NCBI GenBank assembly: GCA_032622095.1
Contig: CP136064.1
Span: 6,071,512 to 6,135,511 of the forward strand
DNA: 64,000 nucleotides
Reading direction: 5' to 3'
From: Siphonodentalium dalli
Taxonomy: Eukaryota; Mollusca; Scaphopoda; Gadilida; Siphonodentaliidae
Within the stretch, counting starts at the first letter, position 1, and each line of letters opens with the position of its first letter. The notes under the pieces are model-generated. The model did not search any database. It was given only the letters and a program-made list of their open reading frames with translations, and was not told the origin of the DNA. The translations under genes were made by a program, and so were the position numbers. Below, one piece after another: positions 11,001-20,672 of this stretch.

Positions 11001-14000
11001 TCGTGAGATCCCGTCGATTTAAACATTAAACAATTAAAGACTGAGATTATGCTTTATTATTTCCACATTTTGAAGTTATGTCTGTCAATGCAGGTCAATC
11101 TTCAGCAAAATAGATAGGAGCTTGATTGGTAGATACATGTGTTGTATACTAGGACTGTAAGGGTACATCCCTGCTATGATATCATATGCATATTTCGATT
11201 CACTTTAGACTTAAAACATTGTTGAAATTTTAACCCACAGTGACCAATAATAATTCCATTTCTGATTACATAGTCACACTGAAACAATTGAATTTATCCT
11301 TTAGCTTTAGTTGGTTGGACACAAGTGTTGAATGCTCGATTCATCACTCACAGCTGTACATTCACATGTAGTGGACAAAATATATCAATATGTGGGAATT
11401 TCCTTTAAAATGATGTAATTATGTAATTATTTTATTGATATTACAGGCGATGAGGTGCTATGCGTGCTCCCTGATGGCCTCAAAGAATATACCTTCTACT
11501 CTAAAAAGCTCAAAGACAGTGATGCCAAAATTAAAGAGATACTCACTGCCACAGAGGTGAGATAAACGAGGTGTAGACTATATGTATCTTTACAAGTTAT
11601 AATGCTCTATGCAATTCTCGATGGGCGCTTTTCTTTGGGGTGACCTCTAGACCTGATCAATTTTATCCGAAATTTGTTTTAAAAAAAACTACATAGCTGC
11701 TAGCAGTCATCTTGGATTTCAAATGTAATCCATTGGTGCACCCTGCAGTGCTCATTTATTGGAGAAACATTTAAATTTACAGGGATGTTTAGGATCACCC
11801 ACTAGATGGGATGAAAAACATGGCCGCCGGCATGACTAAATCCTTTGACACACCCTATAGACCATAACCTTCATCTGATTGTCCATTTGCATCTTTTGGG
11901 TTACCACTATATGGGAGCCATTAAGTCATCAGTGTGATTGACACTTTCATTCATAAAAATTAACGATGCACAGATTCATTCATTATGGACTGCAATAGTC
12001 GACCTGGGACCTTTATTTTACGGAGACTGACAATGTCATATGGCCTAGCAGCTGAAACACTGAAACGAATCCAACAATTTCCGATTGCGAGCAACATTTA
12101 TTCCAAGTTATTATTGAGCTTCAGTGTCATTGACGCTTCCATGCCTTATTTTCCAGTGTAAGAAAATCAAGTTTAATCTCACCAAGGCAGCTAATATACC
12201 AATAAATGGTATATCTCCCGTTAGCGGCAGCCATCTCCGTGATAAGTTCCAGAAGCTGAACAATCTCATCAGCGGTAAATCAGTGGAGGTCACCGGGAAG
12301 ACGATATCCGCTAAAGAGCATCCAGGTGGAATCGACTTCTGTAAAAACATCATCGCAAAAATGATTGTCGTAAGTTGTATTGTCAGGCCTTTAAATATAG
12401 TGCTGAACATTTCGTCGCATCAGAACTAAACTGTTTTATTATATGTTTCCCCATTAAATAGTGGAAAATTGCCATGGCGTAGAGCGTTATATCCATCGAC
12501 TGGACCGAGGCGATGGATAACACTGACCGAGATGATGGATAACACAATAGTATTACCTTCTCGGAGATTACTTCCGGTTTATATGCTCGATATTTGTCAT
12601 TCAGTGGTGAGCAAATCAATTGATGGAACGTAAACCAAATGCAGATGTCGAAGATTTCTAACAATTTGAAGTGAACTGTAGGACAAAACTAGCAGTTTTG
12701 GTGATTTTATAACGAAGCGCATATAATAAAAAGAACACCTACGGGTTTTGGTTGAATACCCGGATTATCTCATTCGTGGCTACAAGGAAATACAAAATTC
12801 TGTATTTCCTTGTAGCCACTCATGAGATAATCCGGGTATTCAACCAAAACCCGTAGGTATTCTCTATCTATCTCCATTTTGGCGGGAAAATGAGATATTG
12901 GTATCTTTCGATTCGGTGCAGGATTTCCTGTCCTAAAATCACCCGATATTGTGTCTAACGCATACCAAATTTGAATGAGAGGCTGTGTAAATCTGTTCCA
13001 TCTCAAAAACTCACTTTTTTGTAAGTGCTATATTGTTCCATCTCCACTGTGGACCAATGAATCTATTTATTTTGTACCTCGTGATTAAATACATTTCAGT
13101 GCTAAAATGTTGTATCTCTGACCTTCAATAGAAAGCAATGGAACCCGAAAGCTTTCTCACTCCTAGTTGTGAACATCTTATTTCTAGGAGAATTATTTGG
13201 TTAAAATAACACAGAAAATGGCACCAAAACTGAAAATTCTACGCAAATTGTTCTATCTCCAAAGTGTTTTTTCGTGATTACACCCAATATATAATATGTT
13301 TTGTCTCGAAACGGGTGTAAAAATAATAGCGTTTTTACACCAGCTATCATAGGCGCTGTGTACTATCATCCAAAACAGAATGAGAACATTTGAACTGCGG
13401 GGTCAAAACTTGATTTCCCACAAAAATGAAAATATGGAGATAGAACACTTTAGTTCTGCCGAAACGATTTGCAGAATGAGGTCGCCAGAATGAGGTCGCC
13501 AGAATGAGGTCGCCAGAATGTGAATTTATGTGATGCACAGCGGGCTAGCATTACTAAATTCATCCTCTGGGGAACTCGTTCTGCAGTGCCTCATCTGCTA
13601 TAGGAGACCTAGACACAGATGTAAATTCCCAGATAGTGATGTGCACCCATTCAACACCTTGATTATGCATTGTATCATCTGCCAATTTCGGGATAGAAAG
13701 AAACTAAACTATAAAAGAAAAAGAAACAATCTAAAGTCTAAAGAAAAAAAAGTTAATTTGATAATAAAGATACTTTACAGAGAAGATGAGGCCTAATCAG
13801 AATGAGGCCCCCTGAATGTGAATTTTGTAATGTTAGCCCACCGTGCGGGGTAGCATCACTAAATTCACCCTCTGGGGACCTCATTCTGCAAATATTTTGC
13901 GGCCTGTGTATTAATGATACATCGTCCGATTCGAGGGTCCCCATTGTACGATATAGCAATCATTATTATAACTTGCAAACACTGTTCATTCACAGTGGTG

Positions 14001-17000
14001 AATTAAACATCTATGGACAGATGGATGGATTAATTTAAATTTAAATTTTATTGTTTATTTTTTTAGTGGTAATTTGTATTTGCATGATTTTCCAACACAA
14101 TGATTAAATGCTGTCGTTGATGAATTCTTGCATTGGATAAACATGTGACCACTCCATGATCCTTGGCTAATTTGCAATAAATCGTACAACATCGTCATAG
14201 AAAATCTAAATTATTTTATACCCTGTGACATAGATTGTGCAATTAAAGATGGTCTATCTCTTTGTAAACATGTGTTATATAGTTACCGGGGTATAAAGAT
14301 GGTCTATCTCTTTGTAAACATGTGTTATATAGTTACCGAGGTATAAAGATGGTCTATCTCTTTGTAAACATGTGTTATATAGTTACCGGGGTATAAAGAT
14401 GGTCTATCTCTTTGTAAACATGTGTTATATAGTTACCGGGGTATAAAGATGGTCTATCTCTTTGTAAACATGTGTTATATAGTTACCGGGGTATGCAGAT
14501 GGTCTATCTCTTTGTAAACATGTGTTATATAGTTACCGGGGTATAAAGATGGTCTATCTCTTTGTAAACATGTGTTATATAGTTACCGGGGTATAAAGAT
14601 GGTCTATCTCTTTGTAAACATGTGTTATATAGTTACCGGGGTATAAAGATGGTCTATCTCTTTGTAAACATGTGTTATATAGTTACCGGGTAATAAAGAT
14701 GGTCTATCTCATTATAAACATGTGTTATATACTTACCGGGGTATAAAGATGGTCTATCTCTTTGTAAACATGTGTTATATAGTAACCGGGGTATAAAGAT
14801 GGTCTATCTCTTTGTAAACATGTGTTATATAGTTACCGGGGTATAAAGATGGTCTATCTCTTTGTAAACATGTGTTATATAGTTACCGGGGTATAAAGAT
14901 GGTCTATCTCTTTGTAAACATGTGTTATATACTTACCGTGGTATAAAGATGGTCTATCTCATTATAAACATGTGTTATATACTTACCGGGGTATAAAGAT
15001 GGTCTATCTCTTTGTAAACATGTGTTATATAGTTACCGGGGTATAAAGATGGTCTATCTCTTTGTAAATATGTGCTATATAGTTACCGGGGTATAAAGAT
15101 GGTCTATCTCTTTGTTAACGTGTGTTATATAGTTACCGGGGTATAAAGATGGTCTATCTCTTTGTAAACATGTGTTATATAGTTACCGGGGTATAAAGAT
15201 GGTCTATCTCTTTGTAAACATGTGTTATATAGTTACCGGGGTATAAAGATGGTCTATCTCTTTGTAAACATGTGTTATATAGTTACCGGGGTATAAAGAT
15301 GGTCTATCTCTTTGTAAACATGTGTTATATAGTTACCGGGGTATAAAGATGGTCTATCTCTTTGTAAACATGTGTTATATAGTTACCGGGGTATAAAGAT
15401 GGTCTATCTCATTATAAACATGTGTTATATACTTATCGGGGTATAAAGATGGTCTATCTCTTTGTAAACATGTGTTATATAGTTACCGGGGTATAAAGAT
15501 GGTCTATCTCTTTGTAAACATGTGTTATATAGTTACCGGGGTATAAAGATGGTCTATCTCTTTGTAAACATGTGTTATATAGTTACCGGGGTATAAAGAT
15601 GGTCTATCTCTTTGTAAACATGTGTTATATACTTACCGGGGTATAAAGATGGTCTATCTCATTATAAACATGTGTTATATACTTACCGGGGTATAAAGAT
15701 GGTCTATCTCTTTGTAAACATGTGTTATATAGTTACCGGGGTATAAAGATGGTCTATCTCTTTGTAAATATGTGCTATATAGTTACCGGGGTATAAAGAT
15801 GGTCTATCTCTTTGTTAACGTGTGTTATATAGTTACCGGGGTATAAAGATGGTTTATCTCTTTGTAAACATGTGTTATATAGTTACCGGGGTATAAAGAT
15901 GGTCTATCTCTTTGTAAACATGTGTTATATAGTTACCGGGGTATAAAGATGGTCTATCTCTTTGTAAACATGTGTTATATAGTTACCGGGGTATAAAGAT
16001 GGTCTATCTCTTTGTAAACGTGTGTTATATAGTTACCGGGGTATAAAGATGGTCTATCTCTTTGTTAACGTGTGTTATATAGTTACCGGGGTATAAAGAT
16101 GGTTTATCTCTTTGTAAACATGTGTTATATAGTTACCGGGGTATAAAGATGATCTATCTCTTTGTAAACGTGTGTTATATAGTTACCGGGGGTATAAAGA
16201 TGGTCTATCTCTTTGTAAACGTGTGTTATATAGTTACTGTGGTATAAAGATGGTCTATCTCTTTGTAAACGTGTGCTATATAGCTACCGGGGTATAAAGA
16301 TGGTCTATCTCTTTGTAAACATGTGTTATATAGTTACCGGGGTATAAAGATGGTCTATCTCTTTGTAAACATGTGCTATATAGCTACCGGGGTATAAAGA
16401 TGGTCTATCTCTTAGTAAACATGTGTTATATAGTTACCAGGGTATAAAGATGGTCTATCTCTTTGTAAACGTGTGTTATATAGTTACCGGGGAATAAATA
16501 TGGCCTATCTCTTTGTAAACATGTGTTATATAGTTACTGTGGTATAAAGATGGTCTATCTCTTTGTAAACGTGTGTTATATAGTTACCGGGGTATAAAGA
16601 TGGTCTATCTCTTTGTAAACATGTGTTATATAGTTACCGTGGTATAAAGATGGTCTATCTCTTTGTAAACGTGTGTTATATAGTTACCGGGGTATAAAGA
16701 TGGTCTATCTCTTTGTAAACATGTGCTATATAGCTACCGTGGTATATAGATGGTCTATCTCTTTGTAAACGTGTGTTATATAGTTACCGGGGTATAAAGA
16801 TGGTCTATCTCTTTGTAAACATGTGTTATATAGTTACCTGTATAAAATATTATATATGAATCGAAGACCTCTGTCTGGAAATTCTTCTTTTGATTAATAT
16901 TGATTATATTTCGATTATTTTCTGGTCTCAAATTGTGTGGTTGTTTAGCTAATGAACAAAAGTGGTTACTGTTAACAGAGACCAGAAATTTTATTTTGTA

Positions 17001-19708
17001 ATTTTGTCGCAGATAAACTTTAATTGCACTCATTATCGCTTATAACTATGTAATAAAAAAATACAAACAATCAATCTGGGGCGTTTGACGTTCCGAGCAT
17101 AGCAATGGGAACACCCTAATGATCTCTATCACTATATGTTATCGCCTGAATGGTCTGTTCTAAAAATAGAACAATAAAGTGTCCCATCATTTTATTTTAT
17201 AATAAAATATTCCAAATCAAATCGATATTAATTGAATGAAGCATTTCCGGACAAGTGTCTTCAATTCATATCTATTATTTTATACACACGAAACTATTTC
17301 AAAATTGTTATATAAAAGAGATAATCCATCTTTAAATGTTATATTATTCTATACCGTACATTCTACAATTTTAATCATAATTGTGACAACATGAGTTAAT
17401 GTCTGCTATAGTCTTGACACAAGTACATCTTTAAGTTGTTGTTTTACTTTTTGCAGAAAAAGGCTGAGGAGCAGGTGACATCTAAGCATGAGTCGGCGTA
17501 TTCAATAGCGTTCATAACGACGGCTCTGTGGGTGGAGCATCCGGAGATAGGGGAGCTAATCATGGCTAACTTCCATCTGCTGTGTCCGTACGTCATCCCG
17601 TACTACAAACCAAAATTAGAGGGACAATCTACAGAAGAATACCATGTGTGAGTTGTTAATCATTGTATTGAGTTAGCAGTTCTGTAAAGTGGTGTGAGTA
17701 ATTAATCATCGTATTCCGCTCTTTAAAGTGACATAATATTCTAGCCTTAAATTAACCCTTAATGTATTCTGCTATTCAGTTATAAAAGTATATATTGGAA
17801 TGGTCTATTATTCATCCGGAGGGATGTTCAGGAAATATAAGCAGACGACAGATAATATAGGTGCAGAAATAATTCTATTTATTAATGGAAAATGTTCAGA
17901 TAATAAGTTAACAATCTTATTAACTGAATATTTCCTAAGAACTACCCGTCAATGAGTATTAAAGGCATGGATGGCCTTCTGGTGGGTATTGCTGTTAAAA
18001 TAGTCACAACCGATAAAACTGCCATAAACAGAAAGAATATTAAAATATGGACATATCTTATTCTTATGCCAATCATAAATATCATGTAAATATTTACGTG
18101 ATATTTATGATTTGTATAAGAACAAAATCTTTTAATATTCTTTCTGTTTTGGTGGTTTTAATGGAAGTTACTATTTTAACAACAATACCCACCGCGAAGG
18201 CCATCTGTGCCTTTAAAAAATAAGGTTTAAGCGTCATCATTTTCAAGCCTTAAATTAAACCAATACTAACTGTATGGTTTTCTAAATTTAAATATAGTTT
18301 AATAAATGTATGAAATACATTCTGAATAGGGCTTATTATGTCATGTGTGATTATGCTTTTATTTTATAGTTCTGATTTCATCATCGAGGCAAACGTCATT
18401 TACGTTGTAACGTCAACGGAATGTGTATGCCACACATGGGTCATCAGATGTCTAAATATAATACAGCAGGAAAATTAAGAACAATCGTGTAACAAATAAC
18501 TTTATATCATTTTAGTAAATCTTAGTGATGTGTATTTAAATTAAACATACATGTATTACAAATTTCAAATGTTTTGAAATAATGAGTTTTTGGCTTTTAT
18601 AATGTTGGCTGAAATCTTACATACAGAACAAACAAAATGTGGTTGAGAGCTTAAAGGGGTACTGTACGCCATTTTCAATGAATTCGCGGTAATAACAACG
18701 ATCTAATATTGATATTATATAGAAAAATAAGTAATTTGAGTTGAAGATGTATTATGTAAACGATCAGGTTAATTGGTTATCTTAAATTCAACGTTAATAA
18801 TTTTATATAAATTTAATTTATGGCTAGAGCCATAAAATAAATTACGAATTTCCGTGTATAAGACGTAATCAAATTAATTCACGGATAGTGGATTGGGCAA
18901 CGCGTGGCGCACATGATCGTGTTATATTGATACGGGGCGTAAACTCAAGCCACTCACTGACTGGTGACTATACAATAACTTCAATGAGTATATGGGACTA
19001 GTATACATATAATATAACATTCATTTGATACATTTGCTTGAAAATTGTACAAAAATTACTCGACAACGACAATTAGTTTTTTCACATTCCGGCTAATCTG
19101 CCATCCATAACATTGCTTCGTACTCAACAGACTTTCAAATAAATGAAATCTGGTTACCTTATTCTACAACTCAGAGAATATGGAAACCAACAACAACATT
19201 TGAGTACAGTATCCCTTTAATAAAGAGTTTAATATTGATACGATGTTAACCGTTTTGCAGGTCGCTAGGATACAAATATGACAACAACACATTGGAGGAA
19301 CACAGTAAGTTTCTGAAGCGGATGTCGGGAATATTCAGACTGTATGCTGCCATACTGGTATCCAGTCCCCACAAAGGGGCAGACTATCCACACCCGCACG
19401 GAATCGAATATGCATGGGTGTGGCTAACGCGGATACTAAATTTAGATCCGCGGCCTGATATAACGGCGACCCTCGTTTATGATATGCTGCAAGTGACTGG
19501 TAATTTGTTATATAAACACTACAAGAAACAATTTCTCAAGTTGCTCCATATTCTGCTCACGGAATATATTCCGAAAATCAAGTCTGTGGCTGCTTCTGGA
19601 GGACCCGTTACTCGACTGGAGAACTTTCTGGAAATATGTGTGAAACACAATGGAATGATCAAAGAACCTGATGGATATCTGTCACCGAAATTCTGGTTCA
19701 CGTCTTGA
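1854..19708 (+). CDS. GLE1: GLE1, nuclear-pore mRNA export factor (3' six exons, spliced)
   Basis: The gene encodes the C-terminal part of GLE1, which sits on the cytoplasmic face of the nuclear pore. With inositol hexakisphosphate it activates the helicase DDX19/Dbp5 to release mRNA, and it also acts in translation initiation and termination. Exons seen: 1854-2014, 8709-8739, 11447-11556, 12157-12369, 17457-17647 and 19261-19708, all with AG acceptors and GT donors and compatible phases. Together they encode about 384 residues: a charged coiled-coil segment, a short linker, then the conserved C-terminal domain with GLE1 hallmarks such as NIPINGISPVSGSHL, HPGGIDFC, CPYVIPYY, FLKRMSGIFRLYAAI, HPHGIEYAW and a terminal SPKFWFTS that matches the vertebrate end. 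N-terminal exons lie before the window. Introns are unusually rich in tandem repeats and MITEs. The domain identification is from memory of the animal protein family and is very secure. Confidence 0.95.
1947..4169. repeat. 124-bp tandem array amplifying the exon 3' end plus splice donor, about 18 copies
   Basis: The unit starts at AGATCGAGAGAGAG within the GLE1 coiled-coil exon, runs through the exon end and the donor, and includes 58 bases of intron ending in CTGTAAC. Copies start every 124 bases from 1947 to 4055 (18 starts, spacing checked at 1947, 2071, 2195 and 4055). Copies differ by few bases, for example GAAAAAGAG against GAAAGAGAG, CTGCAG against CTGCGG, and ACTCCC against ACTCCT, so amplification is recent or homogenised. 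The junction shows microhomology between intronic GTAACAGATCG and exonic GAACAGATCG. The array ends where a solo LTR is inserted. A short piece of the unit reappears at 5607-5631. Confidence 0.95.
4175..4665 (-). mobile_element. Solo LTR with CTCAT target duplication
   Basis: A 491-bp sequence starting TGTCCCGGTGTCTAGG and ending ACTATCGGACA is flanked by CTCAT on both sides (4170-4174 and 4666-4670). It is nearly identical to the two LTRs of the element at 61511-63481, so it is a solo LTR left by recombination between LTRs. The coding strand of that complete element is minus, so this copy is in the minus orientation. It lies inside a GLE1 intron directly at the end of the 124-bp array. Confidence 0.9.
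4713..4867. repeat. 31-bp tandem repeat, 5 copies
   Basis: Exactly five copies of a 31-base unit beginning ATCATGGGGTGGTTCTCGTA and ending GATAAGCCCGG, apparently without mismatches. The array is intronic. The flanking words AAGCCCAGTC and AAGTTTTTG also occur at 5513-5540, so a longer segment was probably duplicated around it. Confidence 0.95.
5288..5446. mobile_element. Fold-back MITE (TATAGAGGATCTC family, copy 1)
   Basis: Imperfect inverted arms: TATCTCAAACTCGTTC with ATCAACCTCGTCCACTAAAT on the left are mirrored by ATTTAGTGAACTCGGTTGAT with GTTTGAGATCCTCTATATA on the right, around a centre rich in CCTCGGTAAACCTCGG. Similar hairpins with the same TAGAGGATC or GATCCTCTA ends lie at 21184-21350 and 34340-34500. 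No coding capacity. Confidence 0.65.
5553..5570. repeat. Poly(C) run, 18 bases
   Basis: Homopolymer of 18 C within a GLE1 intron, prone to slippage and assembly error. A partial copy of the 124-bp array unit (GGTTTGTATGATTCATTATA) follows at 5607-5631. Confidence 0.9.
5962..6049. repeat. Diverged copy of a 69-bp hairpin module
   Basis: It begins GCCAATGCATTCTCTTATAT and ends ATATAAGAGAATGCACTGGC, so it folds as a long hairpin. It is longer and less regular than the five 69-bp copies at 6147, 8384, 8511, 23744 and 23892, with TCTCTTATATATGTGAG repeated in its left arm. Confidence 0.75.
6100..6353. mobile_element. TTAA-flanked (piggyBac-like) MITE with nested hairpin
   Basis: TTAA lies at 6096-6099 and 6354-6357. 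The ends are inverted: CCCTTTGAGTGCCAGGTCCG on the left and CGGCCCCTGGCACTCAAATGG on the right. TTAA duplication and CCCTTT-type ends are typical of the piggyBac superfamily. The 69-bp hairpin module sits inside at 6147-6215, followed by an AT-rich stretch. No transposase frame. Confidence 0.7.
6147..6215. repeat. 69-bp hairpin module
   Basis: The near-perfect palindrome GCCAATGCATTCTCTTATAT...ATATAAGAGAATGCATTGGC has a centre containing GTCGACCATAGGTCGCC. The same module occurs at 8384, 8511, 23744 and 23892 in two orientations. Confidence 0.9.
7205..7338 (+). pseudogene. Possible decayed coding fragment
   Basis: An ATG at 7205 opens a charged frame (MVEVEQKRTANDDAEAVNKP) that meets a TGA after 22 codons. 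In the same frame it continues as RRILPIIDSDDPDDVIFQ. The acidic and basic composition resembles the N-terminus of a nuclear protein, and the TGA could be a mutated CGA arginine codon. I do not recognise the protein. It lies in a GLE1 intron among MITEs, so it may be transposon-derived or chance. Confidence 0.25.
7829..7978. mobile_element. Fold-back MITE, about 150 bp
   Basis: The left arm TAATCAATTGGTTTCGATGA continues to AATTCACTCGGG. The right arm is its near-perfect inverse, CCTCGTGAATTATA...TCATCGAAACCAATTGATTA. The centre is GC-rich (CCGGTCC, GGCCCGG). Non-coding, intronic. Confidence 0.8.
8016..8218. mobile_element. Perfect 203-bp palindromic MITE (TTAA-type)
   Basis: Two 99-base arms (8016-8114 and 8120-8218) are exact inverse complements around the 5-base loop GCTCT. 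The ends are CCCTTTCAGTGCCAAGTCCG and its inverse, with TTAA on the left (8012-8015) and TTAG on the right (8219-8222). The first 40 bases resemble the left end of the element at 6100, so this is a fold-back derivative of the same piggyBac-like family. Confidence 0.9.
8235..8605. mobile_element. TTAA-flanked MITE carrying two hairpin modules, copy 1
   Basis: Flanked by TTAA (8231-8234 and 8606-8609) with ends CCCTTTACCCAACAAAACGG and CTGTTGGGTAAAGGG. It contains the 69-bp hairpin module twice, in opposite orientations (8384-8449 and 8511-8579), each next to CCTGTG or CACAGG. A second copy of the whole element is at 23595-23986. This copy lacks about 21 bases after the first hairpin, compared with the other. 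Its left TTAA starts 9 bases after the end of the 203-bp palindrome. Confidence 0.85.
8709..8739 (+). CDS. GLE1: GLE1 31-nt micro-exon
   Basis: Preceded by ATTTTCAG and followed by GTAAGT, this exon reads TPSAGAVDVG plus one base. It starts in phase 0, as required by the preceding exon, and its leftover G joins GC of the next exon to give Gly. It encodes a flexible linker between the coiled coil and the globular domain, a poorly conserved stretch in the family. Confidence 0.85.
8836..10400. repeat. Interspersed repeat with internal modules (GCTCACCTGAGAC head)
   Basis: It opens with TTTTTAGCTCACCTGAGACG and a run of TCCGTCC words, followed by several diverged repeats of a module of roughly 120-180 bases containing ATTCAGATTTGTTCAAATG, GGTCACTGGGTCAAATA and CTTCTCAAGAACC. 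I associate this layout with abundant mollusc repeats. Poly-T and poly-A stretches and unrelated sequence interrupt it at about 9210-9820. The frames over 10356-10667 read through the repeat and are not genes. Confidence 0.7.
11447..11556 (+). CDS. GLE1: GLE1 exon, linker and start of globular domain
   Basis: Acceptor TTACAG, donor GAG|GTGAGA, 110 nt (phase 1 in, phase 0 out). It encodes DEVLCVLPDGLKEYTFYSKK followed by LKDSDAKIKEILTATE, an amphipathic stretch that corresponds to the helix before the conserved domain in the family. Confidence 0.9.
11640..11960. repeat. Degenerate interspersed repeat
   Basis: Words such as ATCTTGGATTTCAAATGTAA, CATGGCCGCC and ATATGGGAGCCAT recur in the modules at 24950-25340 and 25530-25740. 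Intronic and non-coding. Confidence 0.6.
12157..12369 (+). CDS. GLE1: GLE1 exon, N-terminal part of conserved domain
   Basis: 213 nt, phase 0 at both ends, between TTCCAG and GTAAGT. It encodes 71 residues including NIPINGISPVSGSHLRDKF, LISGKSVEV and HPGGIDFC, which align position for position with the vertebrate GLE1 domain start. A frame on the opposite strand is a shadow. Confidence 0.96.
12738..12857. mobile_element. Fold-back MITE, 120 bp
   Basis: Arms of about 55 bases start CCTACGGGTTTTGGTTGAAT and meet around ACAAGGAAATACAAAATTCT. The right arm is an almost exact inverse. A diverged half copy lies at 34928-34990 (AATACCTACAGC, ATCTCATGAGTG). Intronic. Confidence 0.85.
13458..13903. 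mobile_element. Composite palindromic MITE, inverted relative of the 932-1387 element
   Basis: The ends are GCCGAAACGATTTGCAGAAT and the inverse of a near copy finishing ATTTTGCGGC. Two palindromes with CAGAATGAGG...AAATTCA...CCTCATTCTGC lie at 13470-13583 and 13799-13890, and the core contains ACTTTACAGAGAAGATGAGG, the inverse of 1060-1079. CCAGAATGAGGTCG is repeated three times at the left. I see no clear target duplication. Three overlapping short frames here are non-coding. Confidence 0.7.
14243..16838. repeat. 50-bp minisatellite, about 52 copies, with 700-bp higher-order period
   Basis: The unit is GTATAAAGATGGTCTATCTC + TTTGTAAACATGTGTTATAT + AGTTACCGGG. Variants recur at fixed distance: ATTATAAACA at 14711 and 15411 and at 14961 and 15661, TTTGTAAATA at 15061 and 15761, and TTTGTTAACG at 15111 and 15811, all 700 bases apart. 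A 14-unit block was therefore duplicated as a whole. It fills much of the GLE1 intron between the exons at 12157 and 17457. The 3' third is more variable (ACGTGTG, GCTACC, and one 51-base unit). Confidence 0.97.
17457..17647 (+). CDS. GLE1: GLE1 exon, mid conserved domain
   Basis: 191 nt between TTTTTGCAG and GTGAGT. It encodes KKAEEQVTSKHESAYSIAFI and CPYVIPYYKPKLEGQSTEEY. The order (basic helix, HESA or HEAA, aliphatic helix, HPxIGELI, CPYxxPYY) is diagnostic of the GLE1 helical repeat domain. It leaves two bases (GT) for the next exon. Confidence 0.96.
17960..18215. mobile_element. Fold-back MITE, about 256 bp
   Basis: The left arm starts TAAAGGCATGGATGGCCTTC and includes CAGAAAGAATATTAAAAT. 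The right arm is the inverse, ending GAAGGCCATCTGTGCCTTTA, with the centre at AATATCATGTAAATATTTACG. Intronic. Confidence 0.8.
18655..19216. mobile_element. TTAA-flanked element with AGGG(G)TACTGTA ends
   Basis: TTAA at 18651-18654 and 19217-19220 bounds inverted ends AGGGGTACTGTA and TACAGTATCCCT. It is 562 bp, AT-rich and has no transposase frame. The right end lies only 40 bases before the last GLE1 exon, so it supplies part of that intron's acceptor region. Confidence 0.55.
19261..19708 (+). CDS. GLE1: GLE1 terminal coding exon
   Basis: It follows CGTTTTGCAG and runs to TGA at 19706-19708. It encodes SLGYKYDNNTLEEHSKFLKR, RLYAAILVSSP, HPHGIEYAWVWLTRILNLDP, ITATLVYDMLQVTGN and KFWFTS at the C-terminus. 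This matches the C-terminal GLE1 domain, including the region that binds DDX19 and IP6 in characterised orthologues, and ends at the family's normal stop. The spliced codon GT|G gives Val. Confidence 0.97.
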
Positions 19709-19734
19709 TAGTACACTGTTTTGTGATTTTTGGC

Positions 19735-20228
19735 ATATGCGTCTTGGTATGGGTGACGCATCATGTATTTATATATGCGTCTTGGTATGGGTGACGCATC
19801 ATGTATTTATATATGCGTCTTGGTATGGGTGACGCATCATGTATTTATATATGCGTCTTGGTATGGGTGACGCATCATGTATTTATATATGCGTCTTGGT
19901 ATGGGTGACGCATCATGTATTTATATATGCGTCTTGGTATGGGTGACGCATCATGTATTTATATATGCGTCTTGGTATGGGTGACGCATCATGTATTTAT
20001 ATATGCGTCTTGGTATGGGTGACGCATCATGTATTTATATATGCGTCTTGGTATGGGTGACGCATCATGTATTTATATATGCGTCTTGGTATGGGTGACG
20101 CATCATGTATTTATATATGCGTCTTGGTATGGGTGACGCATCATGTATTTATATATGCGTCTTGGTATGGGTGACGCATCATGTATTTATATATGCGTCT
20201 TGGTATGGGTGACGCATCATGTATTTAT
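19735..20228 (+). repeat. 38-bp hairpin repeat in GLE1 3' UTR, exactly 13 copies
   Basis: The unit is ATATGCGTCTTGGTATGGGT + GACGCATCATGTATTTAT, 13 x 38 = 494 bases with no mismatch noticed. Each unit contains ATGCGTC and its inverse GACGCAT separated by 11 bases, so the transcript could form 13 identical short stem-loops, each followed by AU-rich UAUUUAU. The array begins 27 bases after the stop codon and ends before the poly(A) signal, so it should be transcribed. Confidence 0.97.
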
Positions 20229-20300
20229 TGCAGATTCTGAAATCTATCACTGAAGATCTCATACCTGCCTGATGTTTAAATGCCGAATCCGATTTGACAC

Positions 20301-20306
20301 AATAAA
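20301..20306 (+). terminator. GLE1 polyadenylation signal
   Basis: AATAAA (followed by ATAAAACA) about 590 bases after the stop codon and 72 bases after the end of the 38-bp array. It is the first canonical signal downstream, so cleavage is expected around 20320-20335. Confidence 0.7.
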
Positions 20307-20672
20307 ATAAAACATTTTATTACATGATGCTACCCTTATTCCATTCAATAAATCCATTCTATAAATTGTTATATTAAACGTTTGTTTAATAACAGGAAAT
20401 AGTGCCAGGTGACCATTGACATCCAATTTGTCGTCTGTTTACATTTCGTACGCTACATCTCAAAATACTATGGCTTCCAATATTTTTCCAACAAGCTATA
20501 ATGAATGAAGAGTTTGAAAAAGTTATGTCATTAAATATATGCCATTAAATATGCCAAAGAGTCTTTTTGTATCGGGGACTATTTCTTTATGTGACCAAAC
20601 AATGCATAGTTACAGGAAATGTCATAGCATGCCTTACAAAAGCCGATGTTAGTATTGCTTCCCATTTGTTAA

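Noticed and set aside
12111-12410. Minus-strand 99-residue frame opposite a GLE1 exon
   Set aside because: It is the antisense shadow of the conserved plus-strand exon at 12157-12369, which has clear homology and splice sites.
14243-16838. CRISPR-like array
   Set aside because: The 50-bp units abut directly with no unique spacers, and the setting is a eukaryotic intron.
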